A stretch of 64,000 bases of DNA from Pseudomonadota bacterium (GCA_023388255.1 JAEWGO010000007.1:1-64000), one strand, 5' to 3'. Counted from the first letter of the stretch, positions 6,933 through 16,822 are shown. Numbers and translations: made by a program. The notes: generated by a model not told the origin, from the sequence alone.

Positions 6933-9002
6933 TCAGTGGGCCGCCGGCAACCGGAAAATCGCGAGGGCATCTCCCGTCGGGTACCCGAACAGTGAGTTTC
7001 CGCCGGCCGCGACGGCCACGTACTGCGTGCCGTCGACCTCGTAGGTGATTGGCGGCGCGTTGACGCCGGCGCCCAGGTTGAAGTGCCACAGTTGCTGGCC
7101 GGATGCCGCATCGACCGCGTCGAAGTTGCCGTTGCCTTCGCCGAAGAACACCAGGTTGCCGGCGGTCGCCAGCGCGCCCCCGACCAGCGGCTGCGGCGTG
7201 TCGTGTTGCCAGGCGATCGCCCCGGTATCCACGTTGACGGCGCTGAGCACACCGTTCTGCACGCCGCCCTGGTCCATCGGGACGTTGGTGTGCACGCTGC
7301 CTTCACGAAATTGCCCCGGCACGTACGCGGCCGCCGACTCACCTTCGGAGGTGTATTTCATCAGCAGGTTCATGGCAAGGATGTAGACGTTGCGCGTTTC
7401 CGGGGAGAACGCCGGTGGCGACCATTCGGAACCGCCGAACGCACCGGGCAGGATCTCGACGCCGTTCTTGTCTGGCGGCGTGAACATGTTCTTGTTCATG
7501 CGCACGAACGGCTCCGACTTCCTGATGAGCTTGCCGTTCGCGCGGTTCAGGATGAAGAACCAGCCGACCTTGCCGGCCTCGCCCGCCGCCGGCACGGTAC
7601 GGCCGTCCAGCTTCACGTCGAACAGCATGACATTGCTCGCCGCGTCGTAATCCCAGAGATCGTGCTTCACCTCTTGATAGTGCCAAGCCATCTTTCCCGT
7701 TTTCGCGTCGAGCGCGACGATCGAATCGGTGTACAGGTTGTCGCCCTTGCGGGTCTCCCCGTAGAGGACCGGGTTGGGATTGCCGGTGGAGAAAAACACC
7801 AGCCCGAGCTCGGTATCCACTGCGGGCGTGGTCCACACCTCACCGCCGCCGTGCTTCCAGGTATCGCCGGAGAACGATTTCTCCCCTGTGGATTCCCAGC
7901 GCCACAACTGCTTGCCCGCGTCCGCGCTGTATGCAGCAACGAAACCTCGCGTCGGCCACTCGCCTCCCGCACTGCCGATGATCAGCTCGTGGTTGTACAC
8001 CTGCGGCGCCATCGTCTCGCTGTAGCCTTCCTTCGCGTTCGCGACGGTCTTATGCCATTGCAAGGCGCCGGTCTTCGCGTTCAGCGACACCAGCTGGTTG
8101 TCGATGGTCACGAGGTATACGTTGCCGTAGGCCACCGCGACGCCGCGATTGACCGGGCCGCAGCACGCCTGGTTGAAGCCGATCGGGAGGGTGGTCTGCC
8201 AATAGAGCTCGCCCGTCGCGGCGTTCAAGGCCATGACCTCCATCTGCTGGTTGACCACGCCGGTCGTCACGTACATGACGCCGTGGACGACCACCGGGGT
8301 CACCTCGAAGCTCGTATCGGAAAAGCCGGTCTGGAAGATGGCGGCGGGCACGAGGCCAGCCACGTTGCGGCTGTTGATCTGGGCGAGCGTCGAATAACGC
8401 TGGTTGCCGTAGTCATGCCCGTGCGCCAGCCAGTTCGAGCTGTCCGCGCCACTGTCCTTCAGCATCGGGTCGTCGACCGCCACGTTCAGCGCGGCGGGCA
8501 CACCGGGGCCGGTGGTCATCTGCGTGCTCGCCATCCTGCTCGCCTCGGCCGGTACGCTGGCGTGCGGCGCGGCCGACGTCGGGTAGGGCAGCAACTGCAG
8601 CCCGGCCATCGACTGGGCAGTGAGCTCCCGGGAACCTTCGGGATAGCCGTTCTGCGCCAGAATATAAGCGAACACGTCGACCGACTGCTGCTGCGTGAGG
8701 CTGCCCGCCTTGTTGAGCGGCATCTGGGTGGCGATGATCTTGAACAGCGCCGCCGCAGACATCTTCGCGGTGTCCAGCGAGGTGGCGAAACCCGGTCCCG
8801 CCAGGGCCGGACCCACCTTCCCCTGCAGCGCCGCACCGTGGCACAGCGCACATTGGCCGGCGTACACCGTGGCCCCGCGTGAGGCTTGACCGCCGGTGTA
8901 GTCACCGGTCTGAGCCGCAGCGGCACAGGCCGGGGCCGCGAGCGCGGCAAACAACGAGGAAATTGCGCCGTACTTCACCAAGCAACCACATGCGCGCCAC
9001 AT
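6933..9002 (-). CDS. Periplasmic PQQ-dependent dehydrogenase with N-terminal cytochrome c domain
   Basis: 689 residues. A signal peptide (residues 1-29, ending in ...APACAAAA) is followed by a c-type cytochrome domain with CALCH at 51-55. An eight-bladed PQQ propeller follows, with the adjacent-cysteine pair C280-C281 typical of quinoprotein alcohol dehydrogenases and the DLWDYD segment expected to carry the catalytic aspartate. It should oxidise an alcohol or sugar alcohol in the periplasm and pass electrons from PQQ to its own haem. The start at 9002 is supported by GGAGG. The frame is open 340 codons further upstream through the YdeI gene, which is not coding. The haem lies at the N-terminus, unlike type II quinohaemoprotein alcohol dehydrogenases. 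The substrate is unknown and no pqq genes are present. Confidence 0.88.
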   Translation of the reverse strand: MWRACGCLVKYGAISSLFAALAAPACAAAAQTGDYTGGQASRGATVYAGQCALCHGAALQGKVGPALAGPGFATSLDTAKMSAAALFKIIATQMPLNKAGSLTQQQSVDVFAYILAQNGYPEGSRELTAQSMAGLQLLPYPTSAAPHASVPAEASRMASTQMTTGPGVPAALNVAVDDPMLKDSGADSSNWLAHGHDYGNQRYSTLAQINSRNVAGLVPAAIFQTGFSDTSFEVTPVVVHGVMYVTTGVVNQQMEVMALNAATGELYWQTTLPIGFNQACCGPVNRGVAVAYGNVYLVTIDNQLVSLNAKTGALQWHKTVANAKEGYSETMAPQVYNHELIIGSAGGEWPTRGFVAAYSADAGKQLWRWESTGEKSFSGDTWKHGGGEVWTTPAVDTELGLVFFSTGNPNPVLYGETRKGDNLYTDSIVALDAKTGKMAWHYQEVKHDLWDYDAASNVMLFDVKLDGRTVPAAGEAGKVGWFFILNRANGKLIRKSEPFVRMNKNMFTPPDKNGVEILPGAFGGSEWSPPAFSPETRNVYILAMNLLMKYTSEGESAAAYVPGQFREGSVHTNVPMDQGGVQNGVLSAVNVDTGAIAWQHDTPQPLVGGALATAGNLVFFGEGNGNFDAVDAASGQQLWHFNLGAGVNAPPITYEVDGTQYVAVAAGGNSLFGYPTGDALAIFRLPAAH

Positions 9003-9322
9003 GTTTCCATCCTCCAGGGCCAGCGAAGATTGGTTCAATGCCATGCAGTGACTACGTTGACAGCGCTTCTGCCGCCACCGTGTTTCGAGCCCGCGAAATA
9101 CCGCCGGAGTCTGGGCGCTTTTGTGTGAACGCAGAATGATGGACAACGCGACGTCGCTGGCCACCGGCGCTGATGCGCCATGCGCTGGAGGAGGGCGCTT
9201 CGGCGGGACGTCCGATCGCGAGGCGGCGTGGCGTGGAGTGCCGGGAGCGCCATGCGAACGGGCAGCAGCCTGGTCCGGTGCCACGCTGGGCGCATCGCCC
9301 CGACAGGGCCGCAGCGATCGCG
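9003..9322. other. Leader region of the PQQ dehydrogenase gene
   Basis: About 320 bases between two genes on the reverse strand. It should contain the promoter of the PQQ dehydrogenase gene. I found no clear palindrome, terminator or small gene apart from the GGAGG ribosome-binding site just before 9002. Confidence 0.35.
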
Positions 9323-9874
9323 TCAGTCGGCCGCTGCGGGCGCGCCCATGTTGCCCTTGCTGTACCTGCCGGAGCGGTCGAAGCAGCAGGCGCGGCGCTG
9401 CCCGCAGGCGAGCTTGTCGCAGGTGACGGCGATGCGCTTCACGCGCGTCTCGGCCTTCTTGCCGGAGGTGATCCAGTGGATCCAGTCGCGCCGCGCCAGC
9501 GGCGTGAGGCTGGTCCACTGCGCTTTCGCGGCAGGATGCGCAGCCAGTGCCTTGCGCACGTCGGGCGGCACTGTCGGTTCCGGCTCCACCTCCACCGGTG
9601 CGATCGCCAGCGCGACGCCGTCGCCGATGCGCGCGCCCGCCGCCTCGCGCAGCGACTCCTCCACCTTCAGCCAGTGGCTGCCTTGGCCATCCGGCGTCAG
9701 CGTGGCCTGGAACGGCGCAGCGCCCAGCGTGCCGTCGACGCTGACCATGCTGCGCGTCGGCAACTGCGCGCTCGCGGACGGCGGCAGCACGAGGAATGCC
9801 CAGGTCGCGTCCTTCGGCTCGGCCGGGCGCAGCAGCTTGGCTTCGAAGCGGATCGTGTGGGTGGGCTTCGTCAT
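9323..9874 (-). CDS. YdeI/OmdA family protein with DUF1905 domain
   Basis: A 183-residue cytoplasmic protein. Residues 1-90 form a DUF1905 domain (FEAKLLRPAE, TWAFLVLPPSASAQL, VDGTLGAAPFQATL, DGVALAIAPVE). From about residue 100 comes the YdeI/OmdA-type helical segment (VRKALAAHPAAKAQWTSLTPLARRDWIHWI, then A-x-T-R-x-x-RI). The biochemical role is unknown; E. coli YdeI has been linked to bacteriocin tolerance. The C-terminus carries an unusual cysteine-containing tail (CDKLACGQRRACCFDRS). Confidence 0.8.
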   Translation of the reverse strand: MTKPTHTIRFEAKLLRPAEPKDATWAFLVLPPSASAQLPTRSMVSVDGTLGAAPFQATLTPDGQGSHWLKVEESLREAAGARIGDGVALAIAPVEVEPEPTVPPDVRKALAAHPAAKAQWTSLTPLARRDWIHWITSGKKAETRVKRIAVTCDKLACGQRRACCFDRSGRYSKGNMGAPAAAD

Positions 9875-10011
9875 GGGGAAACGATAGCACCTGTGCTACT
9901 GGACACCGCGCGCTGCGACCCGTTCGCCCGTTGGGCTGGGCCGGAGTTGGTAAAGCAGGGCGCCTGCGAGTCGCGCAATTTGCGCGGTTTGCAGGGTGCG
10001 CGTTGAGTACG

Positions 10012-10031
10012 AAAAAGCGCACTCTGACCCC
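10012..10031. repeat. Short dispersed repeat, REP-like
   Basis: AAAAAGCGCACTCTGACCCC. A near copy, AAAGTGCACTCT, occurs in the same orientation at 10444-10455. Together they bracket the truncated nuclease gene, and the string resembles the REP-like arms at 5684-5729. Confidence 0.4.
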
Positions 10032-10045
10032 GGCTTCCGGCGCGT

Positions 10046-10435
10046 GCTCGTCAATGCAAGCAATGGCGCCGTCGTCAGATTCCGGTAAACGTCGTGCGCG
10101 AGATGTACGGCCTGCTCGCGCATCACAGCGCCGATGCCGTGAAGATCGCCTGCGTCGGCGCGTTCACACGCGACGCTGCGCGTTTCGCGCAAGGCAAGCC
10201 GATCGAACTGATCGGCGGCGAGGAGCTGATGCGGATGATCCGCGAGGTGCAGACCGGGCCGACGCAAACGGCGCGGCCAGCTGAAGTCGTTGCGCCCGTA
10301 CCGGCTGCGTCAGCGTCCGTCGCGCCGCCGGACTGTCCACGCTGCGGGAAGACAATGGTCGAGCGCAGCAACCGCAAGACGGGACAGACGTTCTGGGGAT
10401 GTTCCGCGTTTCCGGCTTGCCGAGGGGTGCGATGA
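10046..10435 (+). pseudogene. Mrr-type restriction endonuclease with topoisomerase zinc finger, 5'-truncated
   Basis: The frame runs ARQCKQWRRRQIPVNVVREMYGLL and so on. It reads as the C-terminal half of an Mrr-like nuclease domain: the catalytic Q-x-K (QCK) is present, but the preceding aspartate and any N-terminal membrane helices are missing. A C-terminal zinc-ribbon with CPRCG and FWGCSAFPAC follows, as in the topoisomerase zinc-finger family. No start codon lies upstream of the QCK motif; sequence similarity stops next to the REP-like repeat at 10012-10031. A short protein could start at GTG 10094 but would lack the active site. It is best read as a decayed gene, possibly the remnant of a restriction/defence cassette beside the HTH-GTPase. 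Confidence 0.65.
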
Positions 10436-10443
10436 GTTGGGGG

Positions 10444-10455
10444 AAAGTGCACTCT
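10444..10455. repeat. Short dispersed repeat, second copy
   Basis: AAAGTGCACTCT in the same orientation as the copy at 10012, placed just after the stop codon of the truncated nuclease gene and about 110 bases before the HTH-GTPase. It may mark a rearrangement boundary. Confidence 0.35.
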
Positions 10456-10567
10456 CGTTTTGTACCTGAGTGGCTAGGGATTTCTTGTGAGGGAAACGCC
10501 GATAACTCGTTTCTTGGCAATAATGAAACGTTGCGGCAATCTTGCTAACTCAAATCAAGGGAGTCCT

Positions 10568-12703
10568 ATGAGCCGCGACGCCGCCATTGGAAAGTACATC
10601 GCCGGCTTGCGTGAGCAAGCCGACCTTAAGCAGAACGAACTCGCAAAGAAACTGTCGTGGAGTGCGGCCGAGCTTTCCCGCATTGAAAATGGTGAACGAC
10701 CACTCACGGACGATGAGCTCGAGATCATTCTTAGTGGGATAGGAACTTCGCAGGCTCTCAATCTGAGAGAAGTGCTGGCGCGAAATTGGGTCATCCTTCC
10801 GGAAGCCTCGTTAGGCGACGCCGACGCTGACCTGCTTTGGGAGGCCGAGCAGGCCGCGCAACAGGTGCATGAGCTCTCTGAACGGCCTGATGTGAAGCAG
10901 TTCTATGAGCGTCGACTGCTGCGCTACAAAGACGAGATCATTGCAGCAGCGGCGCGGGTGGCAGACAAGCGCTTCCGCTGCGCTTTCGTTGGCACCATCG
11001 GCGTAGGCAAATCGACCGCCATCTGCCGGGTAGAAGGGCTAGAGATCGCCACCGGAAAAGGAATGCCGAAGGCTGTTCTTGAGACCGGCGCTGGGGGTAT
11101 CACGATCTGTGAGGATCACGTTCGACAGGGGCCAGGCTTTGGTTTGATCGTTGAGCCTTGCACGGACGAAGAGGTCAGAAGCTACGTTTCGGACTTCGCC
11201 AATTTTTTGCTGCATCCATCGCAGCCTGGGCCTCAGAGCGATGAAAGAGAAGGTACGGGCTCGCCGGGCATTTCCCGTGAAGTAGAGCGTGCGTTGCGTA
11301 ACATGTCCGGGCTACGTCGACGGCGGTCGGAAAAGAAGTCTGATGGATCGGTGATTCCGGCAGTTGACGAAGCGCGTGTTCTGGCCGCGACCGTGAGCGA
11401 CGTCAAGTCGCTTTCTGTGGAGATACTAGCTCGCATGAAGCTGCACGGCCGCGACCGTCGCGATCTGTGGCATTCGGCGGACAGTGGCAAGCCTCCGCTC
11501 GAATGGTTGCAGGAAATATTCGAACGCGTGAACAACGGGAGGCACGACGAGTTTACGTTGCCGAAGCGAATCGAGCTGGTGATCCCTGGAGCGGTCCTCG
11601 GAGACGACTCGCTGTCCGTTACCCTTATCGACACTCAGGGGATCGACGATCTGGCGGAACGGCGTGACCTCGAAGAGCACTTCGACGATCCGCACACGAT
11701 CGTTATGCTCTGCAGCGTGTTCAACGAAGCCCCAGCAACGGCTGTCCGGCAGCTGCTAACCCGTGCCCGTGACGGGGGTATTCGGACCCTTGAGACGCAT
11801 GCAGCGATCTTGGCGCTGCCTCGTCCCGGCGAAGCCTTGGCTATGAAGGACAACGGTTATCCGGTGCAATCTGCCGAGGAAGGCTACGAAGTGAAGGGCG
11901 AGGAGGTTCAACTGGCGCTGCATAGCAGCGGAATTTCCAGCCTGCCACTGGTTTTCTTCAATGCTGCCGAAGACGCACCTCAGGTGCTGAGGTCATTCAT
12001 TCTCAGTCGAATTCAAGCGGTCCGAGAGTGGCAGCAGGAATCTTTGCGCGAGATCATCAAAGGAGCTATGGCGCTGCTTGAGAATTACGAGAAAGACCAG
12101 GCGCGCGAGATAATGCAGGCTGCGGCGCGAAGTCTTCAGACATGGCTCGACAACAACGCCGAGCTCTCGACCAGCACGAGACGCCATGTGCACGACAGCC
12201 TAGTCACGGCAATCGGGTCCGCGCACCCGCAGACGATCTATGCGTCCATCGTCCGCGGCGGCGATTGGTGGAACCTTAACTATGCCCATCAACTCAGCCA
12301 TGGCGCACGGCGTATTGCAACTAGTCTCGTTGAACCGAAGCTAAGGGACTTCAAAGCGATCGCAACGAACTTGCTCCAAGATGACGAATTTTCCAATGCT
12401 CATGGTCTTGTCCAGCAGACCGTGCGGGCTGTTGAGACTGGGTTTGACGGGGTGGTGCGTAAGGCTCAGCTGGTCGGGGAAAGTGTCCATGCCGACGAAA
12501 TGCGAATCGACAAAGACTTCTGGACCAAATGTGGCAGCGAGTGGGGGCGTGGCAAGGGATACCGGGAGCGAATCAACGAGCACAACGAAGAGTGGTTTGA
12601 GGGGAAGCGCTTTGGCCAAGCCGATCAGCGAGTTCTTGCCTCGGTGACCGAAGGGTGGGATGAGGCTATGGAATCGGTCCGGCAACTGCTTGCTCAGGAT
12701 TAA
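10568..12703 (+). CDS. XRE-HTH domain fused to a dynamin-like GTPase
   Basis: 711 residues, no signal peptide or clear membrane helix. Residues 5-60 form an XRE-type helix-turn-helix (GLREQADLKQNELAKKLSWSAAELSRIENGERPL). A linker leads to a P-loop GTPase with Walker A GTIGVGKST at 142-150, a possible G2 threonine in GAGGIT near 179, and G3 DTQG at 355-358. A ~150-residue insert lies between, and the N/TKxD motif is not clear. Residues 470-711 are mostly helical. I recognise no named family. Its base and codon use are visibly less GC-biased than its neighbours, and it sits between a decayed nuclease and the ahcY terminator, which suggests horizontal acquisition. GGGAG precedes the ATG. A role in phage or plasmid defence is inference only. 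Confidence 0.75.
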   Translation: MSRDAAIGKYIAGLREQADLKQNELAKKLSWSAAELSRIENGERPLTDDELEIILSGIGTSQALNLREVLARNWVILPEASLGDADADLLWEAEQAAQQVHELSERPDVKQFYERRLLRYKDEIIAAAARVADKRFRCAFVGTIGVGKSTAICRVEGLEIATGKGMPKAVLETGAGGITICEDHVRQGPGFGLIVEPCTDEEVRSYVSDFANFLLHPSQPGPQSDEREGTGSPGISREVERALRNMSGLRRRRSEKKSDGSVIPAVDEARVLAATVSDVKSLSVEILARMKLHGRDRRDLWHSADSGKPPLEWLQEIFERVNNGRHDEFTLPKRIELVIPGAVLGDDSLSVTLIDTQGIDDLAERRDLEEHFDDPHTIVMLCSVFNEAPATAVRQLLTRARDGGIRTLETHAAILALPRPGEALAMKDNGYPVQSAEEGYEVKGEEVQLALHSSGISSLPLVFFNAAEDAPQVLRSFILSRIQAVREWQQESLREIIKGAMALLENYEKDQAREIMQAAARSLQTWLDNNAELSTSTRRHVHDSLVTAIGSAHPQTIYASIVRGGDWWNLNYAHQLSHGARRIATSLVEPKLRDFKAIATNLLQDDEFSNAHGLVQQTVRAVETGFDGVVRKAQLVGESVHADEMRIDKDFWTKCGSEWGRGKGYRERINEHNEEWFEGKRFGQADQRVLASVTEGWDEAMESVRQLLAQD

Positions 12704-12784
12704 ACGAAATCGGGCCTAGCGAGATCGGGGACGGATTGGACTTATCGAATAACTAGGGTGGGTCGAAAACGGACTCCGAATCAG

Positions 12785-12820
12785 AAAACAAAACGGGCGC
12801 CTTTCGGCGCCCGTTTCGTT
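12785..12820 (-). terminator. Terminator of ahcY, probably bidirectional
   Basis: A perfect 11-bp stem (AAACGGGCGCC/GGCGCCCGTTT) with a TTTC loop. On the reverse strand a T-rich run (TTTTGTTTT) follows, as expected for ahcY, which ends 24 bases away. The convergent HTH-GTPase gene ends 80 bases to the left and could use the same hairpin. Confidence 0.8.
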
Positions 12821-12843
12821 TCCAGCAATAACCAACCCGCCAA

Positions 12844-14304
<1,461 letters not shown>

Positions 14305-14371
14305 TGTGGTGCTCCGGTTCGAGAGCGAAACGCGCGCAGGCCGCGAAGGCATGCGGTTTCGGTCGGGTGGT

Positions 14372-14452
14372 CCGGGCGCCGTTGTTGCGGAATCGCCTGC
14401 CGAGCCTGGGTAGGAGCGCGACTCGCGGTCCAACGTGCAGCGCCCCTCGGTG
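14372..14452 (-). promoter_or_regulatory. SAH riboswitch in the ahcY leader
   Basis: On the reverse strand the leader reads CCGAGGGGCGCTGCA, then after about 30 bases AGGCTCGGC, then AACGGCGCCC. These are the conserved blocks of the SAH riboswitch in the right order and spacing. CCGAG pairs with CTCGG to form P1, and GGGCGC pairs with GCGCCC to form the pseudoknot. It ends about 70 bases before the ahcY start. By family knowledge, SAH binding switches ahcY on. Identification rests on motif reading, not a covariance search. Confidence 0.85.
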
Positions 14453-14599
14453 ACGAGCCGCGCAGTATATCGCTTGTTCGGGATGGAACGATGAACGGGC
14501 GTCTGCGGGACACCGTCGACGCGCTGCGAGACGCGTGTTCGGGGAATCGCCGCGACACCGCGTATTGGAGTTGCGTAATCCTTCATTTCGGAGCTTGTG

Positions 14600-15946
14600 A
14601 TGGACCTTGCAACGACACGCCGTGCCATTGTTTCCTCCCTGATTCTCGCTGGACTTTCCACGTTGTCCGGCCATGCTCGCGCCGACTTCATCTACGCCCG
14701 TCTCGTGCCGGGTGCCGGACTGGAACCCAATGGCGCCTCAACCGCCGTCGATGTGTCCTCCGGTGGCCGGACGGTGGTGTTTTCCAGCGAGGCGAAGAAT
14801 TGGGTTGGCGACACCTACAACGGCACGCGCGCCGTCGCGGTCGATCTCGACACGGGCATGATCGAGGCCGTGTCGGCGCAGGGAGGAACGGTGTTCCGTG
14901 GTGAGACCCCGGTCGTGTCCGGCGACGGGCGATATGTCGCCTTCCTGACCGTAAACCCGTCCTATGGGCCGAATTGGCAGGTGCTGCGCAAGGATCGCCA
15001 GACTGGCGCGCTGGAGTTGGCCAGCGCGGATGCCGCCGGCCAGCCGGCCAGCAGTGGCACCAACGACAACACCGTCTCGATCTCGGCCGACGGCCGCTAT
15101 GTCGCGTTCCAGGCCGACGCCAACCTGACCTCCATCGCAGGTCGTCCGGATGGCGCTTCGGTGCCGGCCGGAAGTTCGGGGGGCATCTATGTCAAGGACA
15201 TGTCGACCGGACAGATAAAGCTGGCTTCGGTCATGTCCAATGGCGCGTCGGCGGGCAGTTGCTCGCTGCAGCCGCATGCGCTGTCCGGCACGGGACGCTA
15301 CCTGACGATGATCTGCAGCGACGCAATGGTGCCTGGTGCCACAGGCGGACAAGCCTACGTGCGCGACCTGCAGGCGAACACGACCGAGCTGGTCAGTAGA
15401 AGTGCCTCCGCTGTGAACGGTTCGAGCGCGTTCGCATACCGGCCGGCGATATCGCCTGGCGGTCGCTTTGTCAGTTTCCAGAACCGCGGCTATGGCGGCC
15501 TCGGCTACGCCGATGGCGTAGCCATCGAAAGCAACAGCGGCCTCTACCTGCGCGACAGGCAGACTGGCACGACGGTCGCGATTCCGCGTCCCGCGATCAT
15601 TCCCGCCGGCTCCTACGACAGCTGCGCCGTGTCCGCCGTTTCCGACATCGCCAGCGTCGTGCTCCATTGCAATTACGCCTGGACCGGAGCGGGTTCGTAT
15701 CCGCAGGTGTTCCTGTTCGTTCCGGGCGCCGGGGCGCCCGAGATGATCAGCGTGACGCCCGCTGGCCAGCCCGGCAACAGCGGGTCCGGCGACACGCTTG
15801 CGGTCAACGCCTCGGGCTTGTCGATGGCGTGGGAATCAAATGCGAGCAACATCGATCCTGGCGACGGCAATGGCAAGAGCGATATCTTCGTGCTCGTCGA
15901 CGAATCGGTGCTTTCGGACACGATCTTCGCCAACGGCTTCGAATGA
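14600..15946 (+). CDS. Secreted beta-propeller protein with C-terminal GFE tag
   Basis: A 448-residue exported protein. The signal peptide ends at AHARA near residue 29. The body has repeated propeller-like blades (VDVSSGGRTVVFSSEAKNW, VSGDGRYVAFLT, ISADGRYVAFQADANL, ISPGGRFVSFQNRGYG), the TolB/WD40-like pattern of S-x-D/G-G-R-x-V-x-F. It ends in DTIFANGFE directly before the stop, the short motif shared by other secreted proteins here. GGAG precedes the ATG at 14600; a GTG three bases earlier is also possible. No enzymatic motif is visible. It is divergent from ahcY. Confidence 0.8.
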   Translation: MDLATTRRAIVSSLILAGLSTLSGHARADFIYARLVPGAGLEPNGASTAVDVSSGGRTVVFSSEAKNWVGDTYNGTRAVAVDLDTGMIEAVSAQGGTVFRGETPVVSGDGRYVAFLTVNPSYGPNWQVLRKDRQTGALELASADAAGQPASSGTNDNTVSISADGRYVAFQADANLTSIAGRPDGASVPAGSSGGIYVKDMSTGQIKLASVMSNGASAGSCSLQPHALSGTGRYLTMICSDAMVPGATGGQAYVRDLQANTTELVSRSASAVNGSSAFAYRPAISPGGRFVSFQNRGYGGLGYADGVAIESNSGLYLRDRQTGTTVAIPRPAIIPAGSYDSCAVSAVSDIASVVLHCNYAWTGAGSYPQVFLFVPGAGAPEMISVTPAGQPGNSGSGDTLAVNASGLSMAWESNASNIDPGDGNGKSDIFVLVDESVLSDTIFANGFE

Positions 15947-16003
15947 GACGCGCGTGATTCGATGCCGCTCGACCGCCGCGAGTGCGCGGCGGCCGAGCGT
16001 CGT

Positions 16004-16714
16004 TCATTCGATGTCGTGGCCGTAGTAGAAGATCACATCTCGGTCGACGATCTCGCCAATGCATGCCAGGCCGTTGCGCGAAGTGGCGCCGACCCGGGCG
16101 TATGCGCCGCCGAGATGCAGGCGCTTGCGCACGCGTCCTCGTGCAGTGCAAGCACGCGGGCGTCGGGATTCGGCAGCCAGCCGGTGTCGCGCGCACCGGT
16201 GCCGGTCGTCGCGACACGCATCAGGTTCGAGTACGGCTGCGGCGTGACGCCGCTGAAACTGCCGCCGGCGTGTAGCCAAGGTCCGAGCAGCGCGAGTGCA
16301 CGCACCTGTGCATTGGGTTGCGGCTTCCATGTCGTGTCGATCGGTGCGACGGTCTGCGCGTTCAGGCGCAGCAGGTGCTGGAAGGAGCCGGCGAAGAAGT
16401 CGCGGCCGGCATACAGCGTGTTTCGATCCGGGCTCAACGCAAGCGCGTAAGCGTTGCGCTCGCCACCATTGATTGGCGTGTCGAAAGCGGAGGGCGTGAC
16501 AGGCGATGCCAGCGACACGCGCGCGACGCTGGCGCGCGCCTGGCCCGCGATCTGGCGGAAGCCGCCGCCGACGATCAGGTCGCTTCCTGTGCGCAGCAAC
16601 GCGAACACGGTGCCGCGATTTCCTGTGGTCGGCGTGGCCGACGGCAATACCTGCGTCTGCGCGCGCCATTGTGGATCGATCGCGCCGGACTGGCGGTCGA
16701 GGTGCCGAATTGAA
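16004..16714 (-). pseudogene. Secreted propeller (delta-60-like repeat) protein, truncated and frameshifted
   Basis: The reverse strand carries blades such as HLDRQSGAIDPQWRAQTQV, VFALLRTGSDLIVGGGF and RALALLGPWLHAGGSF in one frame. After about 16130 the similarity continues in a different frame (LHLGGAYARVGATSRNGLACIGEI, ending YYGHDIE). A single indel therefore separates the two halves, and the 5' part with signal peptide is absent. It looks like the decayed tail of a larger exported protein of the kind common in this window. It lies between the convergent GFE-tagged protein and the 970-residue secreted protein gene. Confidence 0.6.
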
Positions 16715-16768
16715 GCGGTCGACAGTCTGCGGGAGGTGGCAGGTCTGCGAATGCGGCAATGCCCAAAA

Positions 16769-16796
16769 AGAACGGGCCGCGAATGCGGCCCGTTCT
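16769..16796 (-). terminator. Intrinsic terminator of the 970-residue secreted protein gene
   Basis: A perfect 12-bp stem (AGAACGGGCCGC/GCGGCCCGTTCT) with a four-base loop. On the reverse strand it is followed by TTTT. It lies 27 bases after the stop codon of the gene at 16823. Confidence 0.85.
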
Positions 16797-16822
16797 GTTA
16801 CTGCTATCTCAACTCGTTGCGG

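Noticed and set aside
9003..10022. N-terminal extension of the PQQ dehydrogenase frame by 340 codons
   Set aside because: It overlaps the YdeI/OmdA gene on the same strand, and the signal peptide with GGAGG places the start at 9002.
14305..14691. N-terminal extension of AhcY
   Set aside because: It runs through the SAH riboswitch and beyond the family start.
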